Below are positions 1 through 10,191 of a stretch of DNA of 64,000 nucleotides, one piece after another. Position 1 is the stretch's first letter. Each line of letters opens with the position of its first letter. Below the pieces are notes generated by a model. That model saw nothing but the letters and a program-made list of their open reading frames with translations, did not search any database and was not told the origin of the DNA. The stretch is from contig JACCIX010001216.1 of the NCBI GenBank assembly GCA_025506515.1, positions 40,001 to 104,000 on the forward strand, given 5' to 3'. The position numbers were made by a program, and so were the translations under genes. Source of the DNA: Flaveria trinervia (Eukaryota; Streptophyta; Magnoliopsida; Asterales; Asteraceae).

Positions 1-104
1 TTTTAATCTGTCATACTAAATTGTAACATCCCATTTTGTGAACAAATAAGCATATTTGAAACTTACAATTTTAAATATTGCTAAACGAGTAAGCATCCGG
101 TTAA

Positions 105-1164
105 ATGACTTTACAAACAAATCTAGATGAGCATCTATCAAATAATGTTGATAACTACATGTGTTTCTATATTGTTGAAATGGCATACCTTTGCAAGTTA
201 AAGTCTATCACCAATGGCCCTTACAAGCCAAAGGTTGAAGCATCAACCGGAAATGATGCAATGATAAAAAAAAGGTTGTCGAAGATTATTCTGATGAAGA
301 CTATAATGGCTGGACATCGATAGCAAAGCTATTACTGTTTTGAAGACTGTCCTACCCAACTCCATCATGGTGGATTTTGAGCATTGTCAGTTAACCAAAG
401 AACTATTTGTTGCCTTTACCCAGAGGTACTCCAGCTCCAATAACTCCAAGAAAGATTCATTAAAGCAACAATTTGAGAATTTACTTATATTGCTAGAGAG
501 ACCCTTAGCTAGCAATACTGTAGGTATATGGATCTTATCTCCTCCGTTCAATCTATGGGAATCGCTTTTGAGTTGAGAGATATCTCAAGAAAGTTTATGA
601 ATGCACTTCTAAATAAGTGGACTTTCTACTGTGTCTCTAGCAAGATAACAGAGAACTTGAACTCTCTCACCATGACTGAACTATATGGCATCCTTGATGG
701 ATACCATGTAGAGATGGAAAACATGAGAGGTCGCCAGGTGAGTAGAACCTCAAGCCTTTCTACTAGCAACGTTTTAATAGTTGTTAAAGGCTCAAAGCCC
801 CCCAACCTTAGTAGTACCTGACTTACTCCTGGCAGTCATCAGTTCTTCTGGGCTATACATCACATTTCCTAAGACTTCAAGGTCTCAACAGGCTCAGTTA
901 AGTCCTTTTGAGAACAAATGTGCTTTTGTCTCGGGGAATGGACATTCTAGTGATTTTCAATTCTGTTTTGATGATCTAGAATGTTTTAGCCCTGATGATG
1001 TGAAATACATGGACATTGTCCAACAAATTGCTCTGTTAACTTACAGGGCGAAGAAGTTCTTCAAGAGAACTGGAAGGCAATTTCCCCAAAACCCAACTAG
1101 CAACAAGTTTGGGTTTGACAAGACAGAGGCCAAGTGTTACAACCGTAACCAGCTATTACCCTGA
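105..1164 (+). pseudogene. Ty1/copia gag relic (plus-strand copy)
   Basis: Decayed nucleocapsid (gag) region of a copia element, spread over three frames. Successive fragments read a UBN2-like gag core around 340-576, a segment with LTMTELYGILDGYHVEME near 670-715 (the usual 'LT..ELYG.L..HE.EM' stretch of copia gag), and a C-terminal segment at 781-1164 with FCFDDLECFSPDDVKYMDIV. It stops at KCYNRNQ, where the CCHC zinc knuckle should begin, with the second Cys already lost. The same C-terminal segment recurs almost word for word on the opposite strand at 5676-6163, so both come from one family. Stops and frame changes rule out a functional protein. The family call is by protein resemblance. 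Confidence 0.8.
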
Positions 1165-1469
1165 GGAGAACTCTTACCTTCGGATGAAAGCTTTACTGTG
1201 TAACAGAAATCTTTTGGGCCTTACTCCGTAAAAAGTTAAGATTTTGTTAATGATGTTGGAATATTTTTAAATGGTTTTAACCTTACCGCCCTTGTCACAT
1301 CATACCTCAAACCATCACTTCACCTTATTCATCCATCATTTTTACCTATTTAAATACTTCCGACTCACTCCCTTAATCTTTTTACCAATTTCACTGCTCA
1401 AATTTCTGTCGTCTTCAATTTACCCAACATCAAACACATATCCTCTGTAACTTCCTTAACAATTGCACT
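1165..1469. other. Non-coding stretch between gag relic and extra-ORF relic
   Basis: No frame here reads as protein for any length, and no pol sequence is present. In an intact element protease, integrase, RT and RNase H would lie between gag and the extra ORF, so a large internal deletion is inferred. Confidence 0.4.
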
Positions 1470-1975
1470 AAACCCTCAGCATAACCAAGTCGCACTCATT
1501 GACTCTTTCAAGGATACTGACTTCTCTGAAATCATCTCCTTCCTTACCCAATCCACCTAGTACATTTCCCTAAATGTTAATTTCCATTATTTACTCGAAC
1601 CAAATGGCAGAACTTTGGAGAAACGATCAGATTGAAACCCTGAATAGGGTTAGAGTTATTAGGTCGAGCATTTATGGTCAGGAATTGATCATACCTGAAC
1701 AAATCATCAGGGAGCATCTAGAGTTTCATGATGAGGGCTCTCCTACGGAATTCCCCAAATCTAACATGGATGAAACATATTCCCAGATAGGATATGGTGC
1801 TGATGTGAGCAGGTCAATTGTGTACAAGTTCACTTTTTCCTACAACAAGAAGTTCTTGTTTCATATCGTCCTTTACTACCTGACAAATAAGTCTGGAGGG
1901 TGGGATCAAATTCCCTATGAACTAGAATGTCTGGTGTGGCCTATGTGCTTGGTGTAACGATTAAAGAGCTTTATC
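1470..1975 (+). pseudogene. Relic of the extra ORF found 3' of pol in Asteraceae-type copia elements
   Basis: Two overlapping frames resemble the N-terminal domain of the large additional ORF that follows RNase H in some copia elements. DSFKDTDFSEIISFL near 1500-1545 is followed, from 1604, by a W-containing block, then ELIIPEQIIREHLEF and, near 1830-1900, YNKKFLFHIVLYYLTNKSGG. The order (short helix, FL motif, I-x-E-x-x-I-R block, F-x-x-x-L-Y-x-L block) matches the aORF at 36924-36299 on the other strand. It contains stops and at least one frame change. Near 1960-2050 the plus-strand relic gives way to minus-strand RT sequence. The protein's function is unknown. Confidence 0.55.
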
Positions 1976-2432
1976 CAGTTTGCACACATAGTTGGGGTGT
2001 TGTGGGTCTTTAGATCATGGAGGCTGGCGCACGTAGACTTCCTATCTATATACCCATATTGAGAGGCACACTTGACATCAATTTGGTAGACAGAAAAATT
2101 CTTAGATGTAGCATAAGCAAGAAAGATCATCACTGCCTCAAGTCTTGCAACATATGCAAAGATATAGTGTAATCAATTCCCTCATCTTGAGTGCAACCTT
2201 GAACTACCAGTCTTGCCTTGTTCTTGATGATCAAGCCTCTATCTTCTCTCTTGTTCCTAAAAACCCACATGGTGCCTATTGGTACTTGACCGGATGGTAG
2301 CGTACGTAGGTTCCAAACCTTTTGTCTTTTGAATTGAAGCAATTCCTCATGCATCGATTCAACCAAGCTACTATCTTTCAAGGCTTCTTCTACTTTCTTG
2401 GGTTCTATCTGAGATAAGAAGTATAAGTACAA
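1976..2432 (-). pseudogene. Copia reverse transcriptase N-terminal relic
   Basis: The fragment starts EALKDSSLVESMHEELLQFK, followed by GTMWVFRNKREDRG and NKARLVVQGCTQDEGIDYT, the standard copia RT opening (W-x-x-A-M-x-E-E, G-x-K-W-V-F-K, K-A-R-L-V-x-x-G). A frame change near 2130 leads to FLAYATSKNFSVYQIDVK, after which similarity ends. The catalytic FAPVA and YVDD blocks are absent. It is truncated and broken. Confidence 0.8.
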
Positions 2433-3099
2433 TAGAAATTCCCATTACGAGTTTGTCTCCTTGTTCTCATGCATTCAGAGACAACTCTAATAATGTTCTT
2501 AGCTGGATGAGTGTTGTGAATCCTAAGCCTAGGGATCACATCCTGTGCATAAACAGATATAGATTGGAAAAGTTTGGATCAAGGTTTTGAACACTTGCTG
2601 ATGTTTCACTCTCATTCAATGAGGACTAAATGAATGAAGGAGAAATAGCATCGGTATCAGTTGGCTGCGGGGCAACATTGATAGTTGCATGTTCCTTCAG
2701 AATGCTACTTCAATCAGCTTGGTGTTGTACAATGTCACCGGATGAATTTTGAGGCTCACTTAGTTGAAGCTCCATTATTTCTTAAGATAGTTATGGTATC
2801 AGATCTGATAATTGTGGAAGGTTGATTTTAGCCACTCTTGGAGAACTTGGAAGAGGTCTAGGTAACTCAAACAGTTGGTCATCATCATAATCACTTTGAG
2901 TACTTGTTCTAGCTGAAACATTCTTACAAGAGTATTTAAAATAGTTTGAAAACAATTCTAAATCAAAATATGATCAGGGTCATTCCTCCTAACACAAGGA
3001 GTGCGCTCATTAACAACATGTTGGATGATTACTCAAATTGTTTATTTTAATGTTGTAAAGTCTATAGGCAATAGAGTTGGAATCTGACTTTTTCAGCAA
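2433..3099 (-). other. Integrase-RT linker of the decayed copia element
   Basis: No recognisable domain, and stops in every frame. By position this is the variable Ser/Pro/acidic linker that separates integrase from RT in copia polyproteins. Confidence 0.4.
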
Positions 3100-3943
3100 A
3101 TTTTCTTTTATGTTAAGTATGGTACACCTACTGCCAAAGGACTTAAGAAAGCCAATGAACGGTAGTCTCTTATTCTATAGCTTATAAGGGGTTTTTCCAT
3201 GTGGCTTAACTATAAGAACGTTGTTTTGCACATAGCATTTAGTGCTAACTGCCTCTGCCTAGAATGTTAGAGGCAACTTTGAATCAGCTAACATAGTTTG
3301 AGTAGCCTCAATAAGTGTCATGTTTCTCCTCTCAGCAACACCATTTTGTTGAGGAGTTCTAGGACACTATATTGTCCAGCAATCCCTTTCGAGTTATAGA
3401 ATGAGTCAAGAACTTGATTCTTAAACTCAGTCTCTTAGTCACTTCTAATTATCTTAACCTTGTAATTAATTTGATTTTCTATTTAATAATAAAAGATTTT
3501 AAAGTTTCAGTTGTTTCATCTTTAGTTCTTAAAAAATACCCATGTGAATCTAGTAAAATCATCAACAATCACAATGCAGTATGATTTCCTACCAATGCTC
3601 ATTATACTTGTGGGACCAAATAGATTCATGTGTGATAAGTGTAATAGAGTGGTGATAGAGTTAACTACTTTGGATTTATGAGATGTTCTATGTTGCTTCC
3701 CTTTCAAACATGCAACATAATTGTCTATATAGAGAAATTCGTTTTTAGGAACACCATGTAGCAAGTTATTTTTAACCAATTTATTGATGGTTTTAAAATG
3801 ACATGAAACATACGTTTATGCCATAGAGTTGACTCATCACTATCAGTTTTGGAAAAAAAGCATGATACGTCACCCAATGGGGAAGCATTGTTCATTTCCA
3901 TCTTGTACATATCCCTTTTCTTAGGAGATCTAAGAAGCACCAA
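3100..3943 (-). pseudogene. Copia pre-integrase and integrase relic
   Basis: The pre-integrase zinc motif appears as LWHKRM near 3820, followed by HGVPKNEFLYIDNYVACLKGKQ (last part of the HHCC finger). The DDE core shows VDDFTRFTWVFF near 3540 (first Asp). Further on TPQQNGVAERRN lies near 3345 (catalytic Glu). The second Asp region is degraded, and stops and frame changes occur throughout. In a working element it would insert the cDNA into the chromosome. Confidence 0.8.
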
Positions 3944-5675
3944 TTCCTAAAGGATTGTCATCCCATGTTTAAGGATAATGCAGTCATGTTCAATGAAAAT
4001 CATTTGGTGATTTTGATCACAAAACTAAGAAATACTTAAAAGATTGTGTTCAAGATGTTACACAAGTTTACTTTGTTGATTCCTTAATTGCTATTAGATA
4101 CACTTCCTCTACCATAAATGTATCCTCCAGCCTCACCTCCAAATTGAATAGGACCTACATCAAAATGTTGAAATTGTTAAAGAAGAGATCTGTTCCTAGT
4201 CATATGCCTGGAGTATCCACTATCTACAATCCACACATTGTTATTTTTTTCATGTGGATGTCCCTACATATAAAGTGAAAATTTTAGTTTTTATTAGAAA
4301 CCCAAGCCTTACTAATCTTGGGCTTTTCCAATGATGAGGATTTAATTGAACCAAAGTGTATGCATGGGGTTTCAATAGATGTTTGTGAGGAAGAGGTTTG
4401 GACTGCAGCATCTTGTTTGATCTTCCAATCCATCCCTTGGCTAATCAAAGTAGATGAGCTTGAAGAAGCTTGTGCAGCATGGCATACTTCCGAGGCTTAT
4501 TTCTTCTCGGAGGAAGCATTCCTCACCTTTTCTTCTGAAGCATTCTTCTTCTCGGAAGGTTTTAAAGGAACTCTTTTGTTGTTTTGAATTTTCTTAGCCT
4601 TATCTTTCGAAGCTATTTTCCCTTCGGAAGAATGAGTTTCTTCCGAAAGCAACTTTGCTTCGGAAACTAGCTTTCCTTTCCTCATCACTTGGACCATGTG
4701 ATAGGGTCCAAATGTGAAACACTTCTTGACTCATTCTTTCTTAACATTATTTGCATAATGTGTGCTTGAAGGATTGTAGTAACAATCTTTATGGTTTTGC
4801 AGACCACATATTATGCATGCAATGTTAACCTTTGAGGGATTTGAAGACTGTTGTTTCTTGCTCTTCTTGTCTTCATTAACATTCTTCCCCTTTAACTTTT
4901 GATCCTTCAGCAGGATAGGAGTGCTGGTACTACACTTCTCTCCAAGATCAGGGTTTCCAACCACTTAGAATCCGGCTGAAATGAATACACCCTTTTATTT
5001 TGGGTCTATTTTCAAATTGGACTCAGTCACTTTCTTGGCAATATTTATGGTTGTCTTAGCTCTGTTTCTTCTGGCTTTGGTGGTTAAGGGTTGATCAACA
5101 CTTGTGAAAATAGGTTGATTTACTTGATCCTTCCCTGTGATGGTCTCCAAAGTTGCATCACTCTTCAACTCATGGGAAGGTGGGTTAGTAGATAGAACCT
5201 CTTACTCTTCAGTCTCATATCTTGGTTGTGTAATAGACTCATAAGAATATGGTGGAGCAATTTCATTGATCCCAACCCACCTTTGTTTCGATAACAAATT
5301 TTTGAGTGAGAGGATGATGCAAGAATGGCTTGAAAGTTTCACTCAGAAATAGCATGCTTCCTGGCTTGAGCCTCAGTCGTGCCAAGTTGGGCTTGAGCCT
5401 CACTCTATTTGGAGATTAAATCTTTGATTTGAGTCTTATAGTTGGTATGTTCATGTTTCAAAAAGGACATAGTTTTCTCAAACTCTTCAATTTTCATTTT
5501 ATAGTTAGATTCAGCCTTTTTAAAATCACTCTTAAGGATATTTAAAACTCAATATCATATTTAATTATCATATTGTAGTCCAGATACAATTTAACTTTAG
5601 CAATGCAAGCTAGAGTATAGAGGTGTTTCAATACCTTGTTGTCATCAGTTCCAGTCATCAATGCTTAAGTAGGGG
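3944..5675 (-). pseudogene. Copia gag-protease linker with Cys-rich motif and protease relic
   Basis: On the minus strand, a low-complexity Lys/Glu/Ser segment (4697-4497, repeating SEEK/SEKK words) follows a Cys-rich motif CIICGLQNHKDCYY near 4815. Near 4235-4170 WIVDSGYSRHMT is the aspartic protease active-site block (D-S-G) of copia pol. The stretch 5675-4970 has only short, broken frames; near 5480 it is Lys-rich and may come from a coiled coil. The Cys-rich motif has a counterpart at 46641-46685 in the larger copia element. Confidence 0.65.
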
Positions 5676-6163
5676 TTACATCTTGCACCATGAAGCTCCA
5701 GTCCACTTCTTGAGCAACAACAGTTGTGTATTGTTTAGTTGGCTTTCTGGTTGTTTTAGGTGTAGTAGAATGTATGGAGGCTTGAGAGGTTCCCGGATTT
5801 GATTTGGGAGCCTTACATTCTCTAGCAAAGTGGCCAAGTTGGTTACACTTGTAACATTTAGCCTTTGTCTTGTCAAACCCAAACTTGTTGTTAGTTGGGT
5901 TTTGGGGAAATTACCTACTAGTTCTTTTAAAAAACTTCTTCGCCCTGTAAGTTAATAGAGCAATCTGTTGGACAATGTCCATGTACTCAGCATCATCTGG
6001 GCTAAAACATTCTTGATCATCGAAGCAAAACTGAAAATCACAAGATTGCCTATTTCCTGAGATAAAGGCACAACTGTCCAGGAAAGGACTTGACTGAGCC
6101 TGTTGAGACATTGGAGTCTCAAGAAAAATAATGTATGGCACAAAAGAACTGGATGGCTAGTGT
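5676..6163 (-). pseudogene. Copia gag C-terminal half with zinc knuckle (minus-strand copy)
   Basis: The fragment reads FCFDDQECFSPDDAEYMDIV and ALLTYRAKKFFKRT. After a stop it continues in the neighbouring frame with a complete CCHC knuckle CYKCNQLGHFAREC near 5855-5815, which binds the genomic RNA in intact gag. It is closely similar to the relic at 781-1164 in the other orientation. Gag upstream of 6163 is missing, so the N-terminal half was lost. Confidence 0.8.
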
Positions 6164-6339
6164 AATATCAAATACACTTTTTCTCGTTGTATCAATAAAA
6201 TTAAAATCCCTAAAAAGGACTCATAGACAGTAACAAAATTAGATGAGAACTTTCAATACCTTATTATTATAGTCATCTATTCTTGATGGCTTGAATCGCA
6301 AGTACAATCTAGTATTATTGAATGGTACTTTATTTTCTT

Positions 6340-6868
6340 TATCTTTGATGATTTCGTTTTTTTATTTGATTTCCTAAGCTAGTAAAAGTATCGACTCGTT
6401 TTAAATCTTATGTCCAAGATAATGCTTTGGAGTTCCTCAATTATGATCCGCCGCAAATTCTCTTTGATAATCGGGTCAAATTCTTTCAATTATAACCATT
6501 AACAAATAGTTATTCGGTGGAAGCTATACAAACCAATTTATCATTACCTTTTTATACAACTTTTCTTTTGATCCACGAAATGTTAAATTATGTTTAGCAA
6601 GAAACTTTACTAGTGTAATGATTCTTATAAGTACTTGGGTCCAATAATCTGTTTTTTTAATTGATTGTATTGAACTTTATCAATTGTTTTGTTCAACTTC
6701 AATCCTCTATGGATATAAAAAAACTTATTCAGTTTATGAGATGATCCAAAGAAACTTTGTGATGTTTGACTATAGTAGAAGCATTGCATCGGTTTAATAC
6801 TTCACCAATTTCTTAACTTGAGCTTGTCTTTTACGTTTTTGACAACCGTATGCTTGTTTTTGAGCCAT
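6340..6868 (-). pseudogene. hAT transposase relic, TTF-type zinc finger (ZMYM1-like) family
   Basis: A start at 6868 opens MAQKQAYGCQKRKRQAQVKK, the basic N-terminus typical of TTF-type hAT proteins. After stops, VKFLAKHNLTFRGSKEKLY (near 6620-6565) is the diagnostic 'FLA.HNLAFRG..EKLY' block of this family. Alternating frames then give FDPIIKENLRRI and KHYLGHKI near 6470-6410. At least eight stops or frame shifts occur within 530 bp, and the RNase-H-fold core and hATC domain are missing. It is dead, and the terminal repeats of the parent transposon were not found. The sequence 6163-6340 shows nothing further. Confidence 0.65.
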
Positions 6869-7810
6869 TATTTCTAAGAATCAAATCCAAGCTCAAAACC
6901 CTTTATACATATAACAATTACTTCATTATAAGTTCCAACATATAAATTTAATGAAACACATAAATGACATAATTAATACAATTATACATTTATACAAACC
7001 TTTGAGACTCTAGTATACAAAACTAGTTAAAAACTAAAACCAACTAATAAGTAAAAATTATCGTGATTAGTATTTTGATTTTGGTGTGATGAAGTTGCTT
7101 TTGTTCCACTTCCTCATTTTTGTTCAGTTATCATTATTCCACTCAACCTTGTACACCAAGTTCGATCGATTTCTTTTTCTTTTTTTCACTCAGCTACTTC
7201 AATAGACCATAGGCAACAAATAACAATTGACTATGGTCCATGGGATTTGGATTTTTGTTTCCTTGAGAAGGGGCTTATAAGTGAGTTAATAAAATGGGCC
7301 CATTGAATTATATTTGATTTAAAACATATAGTTAGTTTTTTAATTGGGTTATAGGTGATAATTAATTTTTAACTATATACATCATATAAAAAACTTATAA
7401 TTTTGTGTCCTCTAAACGAGTGGACCCTAAACGAAGGTCTATCATGCCCTAAACCAAAAATTCAAACATCAAGTTGAGATACACTCAAGAATTATTAACA
7501 ATCTCAGAGGAAAATTTTTGTATGTCCACTCATAGTTGTAAAGCTATAGATAGCCAAGTACGTTCAGGTGTTTTACTCGCGAATGAATATGAGAAATGAA
7601 ATGAATATGAAATATTACATAGTAAAAGTAGAGGTCTATCGTTTTTTTCTTTTTTGTAAAAGTAGAGGTATTGTGTTCAAGTCTCACCTGTAACAAAAAT
7701 AAAGGGGGATCTAGGTGGGATTTTCTTATCTAATATGAGCTTTCTCCTAAGGGTGATCTCGGTATTTGAGTAATAGAGATGATCGGGTGGGCCAGTGGCT
7801 CGTTAGTGAT
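6869..7810. other. AT-rich intergenic DNA
   Basis: Short frames only. There is poly-T/poly-A rich sequence with no protein resemblance and no structured repeat that I can support. Confidence 0.4.
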
Positions 7811-8050
7811 CCAATTAACTAGGGGTGAGTAGAAAACCAAATTAACCGAACTAAACCAAATTAACTGGCATAGCCAAACCATTTTAACCGAACCATAGCA
7901 ATAACAGATCGTGTGGTAATGCGAGTTTTCAAATATCAGAAATTTCGGTTTTGTTATTGTAATTTTCATCACCGAACCGCACGGTGGTTAACCGACCCTT
8001 TAAACCAAACCAAACCGTGATTAACCAACCCACATTTTAACTGAATCAAA
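7811..8050. repeat. hAT-like non-autonomous relic with AACCGAACC-type subterminal repeats
   Basis: From 7819 the sequence begins taggggtgagtagaaaacc and then repeats variants of aaccgaaccaaattaaccg in both orientations up to about 8050. A TAGGGGTGAGCA-like end followed by such short subterminal repeats is common in plant hAT MITEs. The opposite terminus (expected ...cacccta) and an 8-bp duplication were not found, so this is either a one-ended fragment or merely similar sequence. Confidence 0.35.
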
Positions 8051-8574
8051 TTGTTATTAAGGGCCCACTACAAGTTTTAAAATTCAGCCCAAGGTCAAAG
8101 TAAAAGTTACATTTGACATTTTGTAACCGTAGAAGATACTCCCGCTCTTTGCAATCTTCTGAACTTTACACCTCTACGTATTCTCTTCTTCATCAACTCT
8201 GATTTAAGGATTTATTTCAATAAAACACGATTTCGATTGTTCTACGGGTTTTGCTCCCACGTACTTTATTTCTCTTTTTTTCATCTTGTTTTCTCATTTA
8301 GTCTTTGATTTTTTTATTCACAAATGAGCATAATTTATGATTTGGGACTTTACTCATCTTACATCCACACCTCAAGTGCTCAAAGTGTTTTTCATGACCT
8401 GCTATATTAAAATTAAATTCAAAAGATTTTAAACACTAAAAGATTCAAAACAATTTTGATTTTTACCAACATTTATTGATTTTTAACTTGTGCTTTTTAG
8501 CTTATACATACTATTTTAAAATTTTATTTTGTTTCTACGTACCTAACGCGTACTGATGTGTAACTGTATATGTA
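8051..8574. other. Intergenic, no gene seen
   Basis: AT-rich with scattered stops; nothing recognised. Confidence 0.4.
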
Positions 8575-9063
8575 AATATTAGTAATTGATGTTGGTTCTT
8601 GATCTCTTAATGATAGCTTCACGAGGAGTGTCAAGGAGCTGGGTTGTTGTGGTTGAGGTTTTAAGTATGTATTCACTTTAAAAAGTGAGAGTCTCTTCCA
8701 CATGAACTTTTTGAACTTATTCAAAGAGGTCCACCTTAATAGTAGGTGGATGATGTAAACTAGATATGGGAGTTGTAAGAGCACTCATCTTTCCTTGAGT
8801 AGGAGAGGAAAAGAGAGACTCATGGTACTTATTGAATTCCATATATTCATCATCATAGAATTCAAGGTTGGGAGTTGGTCAGTTAATATGTAATGGTTAG
8901 GGATGGTAATTTTCCACTGAAGTTTGTTCATCTGAGTTTTGAGACTCAGGATGAAGGCTTGAGGCTAGGGTTATTAGCTCATCAGGCTAAGTATGAGAAG
9001 ACTCAACACTACTCATAGAAGAAATAGAAGTGGTTTGCTCCTCAGAAGAAGTCTGAGCCATTG
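8575..9063 (-). pseudogene. Unidentified broken coding relic, Ser/Thr/acidic
   Basis: On the minus strand from 9063 one frame opens MAQTSSEEQTTSISSMSSVE and runs on with only four or five isolated stops (for example LEFYDDEYMEFNKYHESLF near 8860-8800 and REAIIKRSRT near 8610) for about 490 bp. Codon-like continuity with few stops suggests a former coding exon rather than random sequence. The low-complexity Ser/Glu composition resembles the linker of retroelement extra ORFs, but I cannot name a family. It lies just beyond the TRIM. Confidence 0.35.
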
Positions 9064-9837
9064 GTTCTACTTCATCCTGTATGGTGAGTATATAAGGGTC
9101 TGCTCAATCTAAATAGACTAAGAAGGGGCTTGTTTAGATTTTCATTAACAGGTGATGGTTATTTATGGTTGTGAGGGTGCTGAATATGAAAAAGGTGCGA
9201 GTTCAATATTGGCTGGGATTGCCAAGTTATCACCTAGAGCTGGGAGCTCTAACATTTTATAGATAATGGTTGTTTCTACCCCATAAAAACAATAAGTGGT
9301 TTTCCTTATGTTCTTAAAGATGACGGGCTTTAGTGGTTTTCCTCATTATCTTAAAGATGATGGGTTTTATTTTGTCCCAACTTTAAAACATTACATGCCC
9401 CCTCCTAACTATGAGCCAGTTCACACTTGAGAAAATATTGGACGTATCTAGGAAACATGTAATATTCAAGGGAATCTAAGTTAGCAATTAAACTTGTATA
9501 GACAAACTATGAGTACTTCAACTTGATCCGCTGGACCATATCATGGGCTATATAAAAAAGATCCTCTAGAACTTGGTTTCATCCTTGATGCTTGTTATAT
9601 AAGATTGGATGACAACATGTAGGATGTATTTTTATTAAGAGGATAGCTTTCTTTTCCTGAAGGTCTTGACTGAGAAGTCACCTTCATAGCTTATTAGCTG
9701 GAATGAACCGTTGACTGTCTTTTTGGGAAAAGACAGTTCACCTTCCTAATCATCCAGCCTCAGATATTGGTTAATGGTGTCTAGAATGATGAACATTGTC
9801 CTCTCCTGCACCGTGGCTAATAGTATCTTCTCACCAT
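9064..9837. other. Intergenic, no gene recognised
   Basis: Contains a short direct repeat (ggttttcct..atcttaaagatgatggg(c/t)ttt near 9300-9370). No coding resemblance. Confidence 0.4.
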
Positions 9838-9986
9838 TGTAATAAGCAGGAAACGGCACTAGATATTGTCCGCTACTTGGAGAGAATACACCCATCATAG
9901 GTTTAAAACGTGTCCAACAAGGGAAGGTATCTAGCCCCTTATAAAGAGACTTTTGTTCCCCTTCCCAACTGATGTAGGATGTTACA
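9838..9986 (-). repeat. TRIM 3' LTR
   Basis: Shares long near-identical stretches with 10053-10191, e.g. the ccccttataaa(g/t)agacttttg block and the gaatac(a/c)cccatcat block. Its start on the minus strand is TGTAACATCC, directly after the purine tract. Confidence 0.65.
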
Positions 9987-10052
9987 TCCTCCCCCACTTA
10001 AGAGACCAGCTTCCTCGCTGGCACACCGGCCTGGCCCTGCTCTGATACCAAC

Positions 10053-10191
10053 TACAACAAGTTGGAAATTGCACCAGATAATGTTCGCTACTTAAGGAGA
10101 ATACCCCCATCATGGGTTTAAAAGGCGTCCAATAAGGGAAGGTATCCAACCCCTTATAAATAGACTTTTGTTCCCCTTCCCAAATGATGTA
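10053..10191 (-). repeat. TRIM 5' LTR (most of it), split by gypsy insertion
   Basis: Ends next to the primer site at 10050. Its other end is continued across the insertion: gatgta at 10186-10191 is followed at 22017 by ggat, matching gatgtaggat at 9971-9980 in the 3' LTR. Confidence 0.6.

Larger units (their letters stand above)
1976..6163 (-). mobile_element. Decayed Ty1/copia element, gag to RT, no LTRs recognised
   Basis: Reading on the minus strand the order is gag C-terminus with zinc knuckle, linker with a second Cys-rich motif, protease, pre-integrase/integrase, linker and the first third of RT. This is the copia order (integrase before RT). Gag is cut off abruptly at about 6163 and RT at about 2000. 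No flanking LTR, primer site or target duplication was found. It faces the relic at 105-1975 head to head, so an inversion or two independent insertions of one family could explain the locus. Confidence 0.75.
9838..10191 (-). mobile_element. TRIM: miniature LTR retroelement (interrupted by the gypsy element)
   Basis: Two similar blocks, 9838-9986 and 10053-10191 (continuing briefly at 22017), flank about 66 bp. On the minus strand the order is LTR, then primer site TGGTATCAGAGC (10039-10050), a short internal sequence, a purine tract TAAGTGGGGGAGGA (9987-10000), then a second LTR starting TGTAACATCC (9986). LTRs near 140-150 bp and an internal region under 100 bp fit terminal-repeat retrotransposons in miniature, which encode nothing and are mobilised in trans. 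The 5' LTR is broken by the gypsy insertion; its last few bases at 22021-22026 do not match. No outer target duplication was found. Confidence 0.65.

Noticed and set aside
7819..8179. Complete hAT MITE with end at cacctcta (8171-8178)
   Set aside because: Terminal match is weak and no 8-bp duplication flanks it; kept only as a one-ended relic.
9746..9997. 83-aa minus-strand gene
   Set aside because: It starts in the TRIM purine tract and runs through the TRIM LTR; not conserved coding as far as can be seen.
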